Shown here: positions 57,471 through 64,000 of the stretch, one piece after another
How positions within the stretch are numbered: position 1 is the stretch's first letter
Layout of the letters: each line of letters begins with the position of its first letter
From: Primula veris
Lineage: Eukaryota > Streptophyta > Magnoliopsida > Ericales > Primulaceae
Assembly (NCBI GenBank): GCA_963682055.1
Contig: OY821744.1
Location: forward strand, 32,278,967-32,342,966
Direction: 5' to 3'
DNA length: 64,000 bases
Position numbers and translations under genes: made by a program
The notes under the pieces: model-generated
Seen by the model: only the letters and a program-made list of their open reading frames with translations
Database searches by the model: none
What the model was told of the DNA's origin: nothing

Positions 57471-59149
57471 CTCCACATAAGCGAATTCCTTATAAATTTA
57501 TAATATTATATAGAAAAAATGGAAAAAAATAAATCCAAGCAATTCAGGTAATAGCCTAGTCCTCGGCCGAAAAAACGATATCGAACCTACATACTCAAGA
57601 AACCAGTGAAACAGTCTCATGCATGAGAGAGACGAACTATTTTTCTGTACGGCCCTTGGCCCTTATATTGATTGCAAAATGTTTTAGTATTTAATTTTTA
57701 CAACTTAGGGGTACGTGATAGACTACGTATACACACTAGTGTTTAGGTTTTTCTAATCACCAAATCAATCCAGCAAAAATATTGATAAATAGTACAAAAT
57801 AAAAAAATCATATATATGATTGTACCCAACTTTCCTATTTTATGTTTTAAATCATTTATTTACGACCTATTTGGCTTTACTTCCCTCTACTTTTTTTTAA
57901 TGTGATCAAATTTGAGTTTTTTAGTAATTTAAAATTATAAAAGAACCGAAAATAAATAAATTAAATCACAATATTGTACATAAAAATGATAATTAATATA
58001 ATGGAACAAAGCTATTGAACCCTAATTCTCATTTTTTTCACAAGTGGATAATTAGGAGAATTGCAAGGCCCGATTAGATATGAGTGTTATTCCTGTTCAA
58101 TTAAAGTATAAAGACTATTATCTCTTTTGTGGTCATGCTTCCGTCACTTGTCACCCATCGGAGGCTCTCCCACCACTATATAAAATGAAAGATATATGCA
58201 ATAATAGATAAATAGTATTACACTACGACTTAATGTTAAGGAGATTCATATAAAATAATAACATTTAAAAAGGACTTAAGGCAAAAACAACACGAGTCAT
58301 AGCGTTATTTATCCGATATCACGCATCTACCCGAACCATGACTTGGTAAACAAACCATAAATTGTTTTTGCTTATCAATTTTGGTCTTTCTTTGGGTTTG
58401 TTTACCAATGAGCAATGTTGACATGTTATAGTATTATTATCTTTTAATTTAATTTGGGATGTTAGGGCTTTATCGATGTTGATTCAGGAATTAGTGCCAT
58501 GTACTAATGAATATCTCTCTATCTTTATCTATTTGGCACTAGTTGCATGAGCAATGTAGTTTGATCTTTTTCTTTAGTTTGTGATGTTAGGGAAAGAATT
58601 TTAAAAACGAAAACTTGTGAAACCAACTCGAACCCAAACTACTTGAAATTGTTTTGGCTCGTATTTTGAAAATTTACAAAACCCGAAACCCGTTCCGAAC
58701 CAAACATGCCCTAGATATATAAATACCAAAAATACATAAACATACATATCCTATCCTATACAGACGGCGCCTCACTCTCTCTGGCACCATCAATCTGCTT
58801 TATTTATTAAGATGTGTGGTGTTTTCTTTTTATTTATTCTGGGTTACAATTTTATTAGATTGATATATGTTGTGTTAGCTTTTTACTGAAATGGGTCATG
58901 ACCCAGTAATTAATCTGTGAAAAGTTTCAATCTGTGTTTTGTTTGTATGATTTTATGAAAAGTTGCAATCTTTGTGTTTTGGATTTTAGGATTTTAGGAT
59001 CTTTGTGTTTTTGTGTTTTGTGTTTTGGATTTTAGGATTTTATGAAAAGTTGCAATCTTTGTGTTTTGTTTGTAGGTGAAGTAAGAAATACGAAACAGTT
59101 GAAATCATACATTTTCATATACATACGTGATAGTTTTTAGAGCTCCAAT
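57471..59149. other. Intergenic; leader-like sequence near 58760-59090
   Basis: No coding region. 58910-59085 contains three imperfect copies of AAAAGTTTCAATCTGTGTTT / AAAAGTTGCAATCTTTGTGT and GATTTTAGGATTTTA repeats that look like a duplicated 5' leader intron, but no downstream exon is seen. Confidence 0.4.
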
Positions 59150-59525
59150 ATGATAATATTGGTTTGTTTTTCAACACTTGGATAACTCAATATGAAAGAT
59201 TAACTAAATAGTCAATTTTGTGTCAATCGTCAATATGCAAACATTAACTAAATTTCATAAAATATATTAGTTAAACATGATACATCACATAATTTTATTT
59301 GAGTCTCATCAAAACCAGTTTACAACAACTTGAAAAAAAAGTACATTACATAAAAATAATAATAAAAAAACTAATTATGGACTTAATACATTTATAGCAT
59401 CTTCTTCCTTTATGATTTGCTTCCCCGATTGTCTTTCTAGCGCTATGTATAAGTTGAAATTTGCTCGAAAAAGTTATTTCCATGGCTCAGCAGCCTCGGT
59501 GCGTGTTTGTTCCCACACATTGAGG
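59150..59525 (-). pseudogene. 3' end of a second OTU-MULE transposase and its trailer
   Basis: On the minus strand 59525-59380 aligns with the last 130 bases of the transposase at 27059-29752: WEQTRTEAAEPWK, then a stop in place of the next codon, then LFRANFNLYIALE...LSP. The following 59380-59150 aligns with its trailer (29753-30070). The rest of the element is missing, and the in-frame TAA shows decay. Confidence 0.75.
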
Positions 59526-60053
59526 TCATCATTTAATAAAACTTTAAGTCATCATTTAAAGTAATATAAAATTTGAAGGAAAAAACTTATGCTTCTTGTA
59601 AGACATTCTGACAAACTTTTGAATTTATTCCTAATATGTATTTGGAAATGAGATTGAATAATTGATAGTAAAATACGCGACTCAATTATGTATGTCAATA
59701 CATGAAATATTTTTTGACAATCTTCAAGATATACATATGAGATTTTTTTGCATTATAATTATTTTTGAAGAAGCATGTATATTATAAAAAAAAAAATTAC
59801 AAGATGCATACTCTCTGATTTCAATTTTGTTGGAATATTCCCTCTACTATCTATCTAACTAATAAAGGAAATGTTATGTTAGCAAAGTTATTAATTATAT
59901 TAATATTTAATATGAGGCTGATAATGTTATTTATTAATTTTTTATTTTTATTTTTTATTAAATGAAAATCTCACATTTGATTGATTAAATCCTGAAAATG
60001 TCTCGCATCAATCAACAACATGACCAGTCGATAATCATAAAGCATCCATTCTT

Positions 60054-60730
60054 CTAAACTACCCCATGCCAGCGTTCCTCATCACTTACACATACTTTCA
60101 CTTTCTCTTTTCCGCGCCGGTGGTTGATCCTCCTCATCCCCATCATCGTCATCCTCATCGTCATAGTTGTTGTCATCATCGTCGCCACTCCAAGAGTTTC
60201 CATTGTTGGTGGCAGTGTTTTCTTCTGGGTGGTCGTCCTCATATCATCGTCACCGTGGCATTGTTGGGTGCTGGCAGTTTTCTCAATTTTGAACACTTGC
60301 TTGGGTGCTTAGAAAGCACTCTCCTTGTTTATTCTCATGGCATGAGTTATGCTAATGGATATATGTTGCAGTACTACATGGGAGGTTTCCCATTGTCGAG
60401 CTTCACAAAAAGCAACCCCATGAAAACAAATATGGCAATGACTAAGATGAGAACGATTATGATATTGACGGTGCAGATGACAATGGTGATAAAAAATTCT
60501 CCAGACACCTTCTTCCCCAGACAAATATTCATCACCAATGTCATCTTCACCTTCATCATCATAGTCGTCGTCATCTTCATCACTTTCATCTTTGTTTTCA
60601 GGTCTAGGGCGTTGCATTTTTTTGAAACTCGATCAGAAATCTCCCATTAACTTCGAGTAGTACTGCAGCATCAATTATGATCATAACTCCTGACATGAGG
60701 ATAAACAAGGAGAGTGCTTTCTGAGGGTAT
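60054..60730 (-). pseudogene. Acidic-tail protein gene relic, folded into an inverted repeat
   Basis: Minus-strand coding-like pieces: 60730-60625 (a hydrophobic KALSLFIL-like exon), 60617-60510 (RPENKDESDEDDDDYDDEGE) and 60260-60105 (DDDDNYDDEDDDDGDEEDQP then PARKR). The stretch between them (about 60307-60500) is a copy of the first two pieces in the opposite orientation: plus strand ENKYGND...DENDYDIDGADDNGD. The whole is therefore an imperfect palindrome with arms of about 200 bp. Acidic Asp/Glu-rich tails ending in a basic PPAKRK-type signal are common in plant nuclear proteins. Both arms carry stops, so this is a relic. Confidence 0.5.
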
Positions 60731-63539
60731 TAATTTTATCATAAGTGATTAATAACCTTTATCAGACCCACTAAATATCAAAACTATATTTGAAGTACGA
60801 AAAACAAAAAAAGTTATCATGCCATTTCTGGAGCTGTATAATTCAAACAAGAAATCGTATTTTGCACCAATTTATGATGCATCAATAATTAACTTTAGAA
60901 AAATAAAATACCAGTTTAAAATCTCTCTCATATTTGCAAAAATATTATATATAACACATAAATTCATTCTGCAATAGTAAATAAAAATATATGATCCCTT
61001 AAATAGCATTAAACAAATAAACAAAATCTAACATCATCGTGTACGGGTCCCTGAATTTAATTTTTATGGTACTACAACTTTATTTATATATCTCCGTTAT
61101 TTCTCTCCCTCCCACATCCAAACACTCAAATTTTTATCTAATGCTATTTTAGGGTTCATATTTATTGACTTTAATTACTATTGCATGAAAAAAGTATGTG
61201 TTATATATATACTACGTACATTTGCAATTATGATAGAGATATAAAACTCGCGTTTTAATTTTAAAAGGTTAATTGTTAATGAATATTTAATTGGTGCAAA
61301 ATATGATTACTCTTGTTCTAGTTTGATTATAGAGCTCCAGAAATGGTATTGTTTTTCTATTTTGTACATATGGCTTTGACATTCAATGGGTCTTATAAAG
61401 TTATTAATCTTGATAAAACTAATAAATCAATAAATAACATTATCGGCCTAGTATTAAATAAAAATAAACATAATTAACAACTTTTCTAACATTTCCCCTA
61501 TTAGTAAGATAGATAGTATAGGGGATCCAAATAAATTGAAGTAAGAGAATATATATTTTCTATTTTCGCGTATGAAATAACAAGAGGTCATCGGTGTAAG
61601 ATCATATTTCAATACGACTTTGTTTATACTTTACTACTCTAATAAGATTTTTAATTATAGGTCACCTTACAAGTGATAAAAAAAATATTATTTTCGTAAC
61701 TTTTTGATATCTTTTTTTTTACTTAATAATTCAAACAAACACTAAAAAAAAACTAATTTTTTTGTTTACACTTTGATATATTTCGTAAAATATATCACCT
61801 TGTTTCTTCCAACTATCTATTTTGGTTTTTTTCATAATGTAGTCTATTTACTTCCGATCTTAATTAATTTGGGATGTGCACGATATAATGATTAAATAAA
61901 CATCCACATGATATATATAGTTAAGCCTAACACAGTTGATATATCATAAATATATATTAATTGTAATGAACACGAAGTTATATATAAAAGAATTTTTACC
62001 TCGTAAGTTACACATGAAATGCTATAAAGTGATGAACAACGATCTCACCTCTTACAGCCTCACATAATTCCATTTTTCCTGTAAATAAATAAAAAAAAAT
62101 AGAAATTATTTTTTGGCATTTTGGTTTTTCACAAACTGTAGCTGCATCAAATTAAATCTCAATAATACATTGACATGTAACTATATTATTATAATATAGT
62201 TGCAGATGTATAAGCATAAGGAATAAAATGACTTTCGTGGGTAGTTTAAAACATAATATAACTTATTTCTCGTTAAATAAAACACACACACACACACAAC
62301 ATATTCCAACATAAAATCTAAAAAACGTCATCAAAAAAACCATCTTGAGTTTCACATAAAACAGATTATATATATTATGTAGGAATCTAGGATTGGATGA
62401 CCAGTTTTCAATAACAAGGGCAAATATTGAGAGATTTAATCTCCCTCATATGAATTTGCAATTAGAATATAATTAATGGTGACTAACAATACTATTTTTT
62501 TTTAATATAAATGGGGGAGGGGAAACCCACATTTTTATTTAATTAATTGGAATAATAAAAACGTGGATGAAAAAACCCCACAAAACAAAAGTTAATTATT
62601 TCCAAAAAAGGAAATAAATAAATAAAAGAAAAAACTGTTACAATGTGTACATGGATTAAAAGTTCTAGTGATTTTCTAAAGTAATATGCCTTCGTCACGA
62701 GAACAAAAAATCTGAAAAAACTATAGAATCAGATGTAGCTTTTGGTTTCATTTTCAATATTTAGATGGTTTATATAGTTCTTCTTCTAAACATGCAAGAC
62801 TAGATTAAATGTTATGTCGATCAAATAGATATTAGAATGGCAGTAGTTTTAATCATATTTAGATGTTCTAATATTCATGGACTATTCTCGTGTAAGTCAT
62901 TGTTGTTTCTCATACAGTATTGAAAAAATTTATACTCCCGAATCATTTAAAATTAAATAACAATCGATTCAACATTGAAGCATGCACAGATTCAGTTCAT
63001 TATGAAAATGCTTGTATATATATGTAGTGAATGAAACCAAAGAAATACGAGTGAAATTGACATATATTTCAAAAAGATTATGTAAGCATGTGTAAGAAAT
63101 TTGACATACCGTTAAAATTTGATTCCCAATCTACAGTATAACGATTCATGAAGGAGGTTTTGTCTATGAAGTCGAACATTTATGTTATGTCGTTGATTTA
63201 ATAGATTTGTACTCAGAAAGTACGTAATTCGGATCTTATGACAGACGATCTGTGAGTAATTGTGTGAAATGATTGGCGGCCGGGGTAGGGTTTTGTGATT
63301 GTTTCTTACTACATATTATATGATCATATATATACTAAGTCATGAATTTAGATTAGGAAAATTGATTATTGCATCGTAAGCAACGTATACGTGATAAGAT
63401 TTAGTTCGTTATAATCTACTTCGATAATGGATTATGAATATTATTACATAAAATAACAAGAATGTCGTAATTTGTTTAGGAATATTATTACATAATTCTA
63501 TTATCAAAAGGTTATTTATAGTTTACAATCTTAAATTTT
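60731..63539. other. Intergenic, no supported gene
   Basis: AT-rich, with a short (CA)n tract at 62283-62299 and several poly-T runs. No coding stretch or repeat family was recognised. Confidence 0.5.
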
Positions 63540-63738
63540 TGTAAAGATACTACAAAATAATGTTTGATTTAGTGAGAGTCAAAAGCTGTCACAAGTTTGT
63601 CACTAATTTAAAAAATTATCACAAATCTGTCGTAAATTGACTAAACTGTCATAAAGCCGTCACAAAAACCGTCGCTAATATGCTTGTAACAAAAAATACC
63701 GTCACTAATCCCGTTGCTATTTGAGTATTTTTTTGATC
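63540..63738 (-). mobile_element. CACTA-type terminal sequence, inverted relative to 42049-42235
   Basis: Reverse complement reads CTCAAATAGCAACGGGATTA then GTGACGG, TTTGTGACGGCTTTATGACA and so on, parallel to the left copy at about 80% by eye. The outermost CACTA bases themselves are not preserved. Confidence 0.5.
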
Positions 63739-64000
63739 CAAATAGATAACAAGAAGAGAGATTGTCATAAATAAAACAATTGCATTTTTATTACTTTACT
63801 TGTCATATACATAGAAAGGAGAAAAAGGTAATTACAACTTTTCAAGTAATTTAAATATCAGATATGCCATTATTAGATTTTGAAACTGCATCATCCATTA
63901 TCGTAGTACCGAAAGTGTTTTAAAGTGTGAGTTTTTTTTTAATTAAGTACTAATAGTATATACATTTTCCTTCTAAAACATGGAAATTATTGAGTCTCAC

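Noticed and set aside
60066..60650. 194-codon plus-strand frame
   Set aside because: His/Pro-rich and Ile/Val-rich runs are the antisense of Asp/Glu codon tracts; the coding signal is on the other strand.

Overview
The window is AT-rich nuclear DNA from a plant, most likely a eudicot. The evidence is GT-AG introns of plant size, a GASA/snakin peptide gene, plant telomere-type TTTAGGG repeats, a Sirevirus-type Ty1/copia element with an env-like ORF, and a FAR1/MULE transposase. The species cannot be named from the sequence. Most of the 64 kb is repeat-derived; intact host genes are few, short and spliced, so ORF scanning misses most of them.

Layout. 0-10 kb: non-coding DNA with a palindromic MITE-like element; a two-exon gene for a 175-residue coiled-coil membrane protein (2668-3704); a broken minus-strand gene with a GHKL-ATPase-like motif (about 3.9-5.2 kb); a SERF/4F5-like gene or pseudogene (6220-6548); and an orphan exon (9282-9383). 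10.5-22.3 kb: two related minus-strand gene units, each with a (GA)n-rich first exon and very short coding exons for a small protein (54 aa in copy 1, 66 aa in copy 2). 15.4-23.4 kb is repeated at 30.7-39.2 kb as a near-identical direct duplication, so the 66-aa unit occurs twice. Between the two duplicates, exactly at their junction, sits a complete-looking MULE transposon (23458-30672) with long terminal inverted repeats, inverted telomere-like arrays, two opposed fragments of a plant-mobile-domain gene, and an 897-aa transposase fused to an OTU cysteine-protease domain.

39.5-42 kb: a LINE reverse-transcriptase relic and an intact GASA gene (minus strand) whose second intron holds a perfect 33-bp inverted repeat. 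43162-53367: a young, structurally complete Sirevirus (two 1260-bp LTRs with five differences, 5-bp target duplication, gag-pol, env-like ORF) peppered with the palindromic octamer GTTGCAAC. 53.4-64 kb: an F-box/FBD relic, a third member of the small-protein family (62 aa, four coding exons, all phases compatible), a relic of a second OTU-MULE, and an acidic-protein relic folded into an inverted repeat. CACTA-like ends at 42.05 kb and 63.7 kb face each other and may bracket this whole right-hand block.

The genes do not form a pathway. The story is local genome turnover: tandem duplication, MULE insertion at a junction, recent retrotransposition, microsatellite and minisatellite change, and decay of captured or duplicated host genes. 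The least explained items are the tiny spliced gene family, the hairpin array of the OTU-MULE, and the GTTGCAAC motif of the retroelement.
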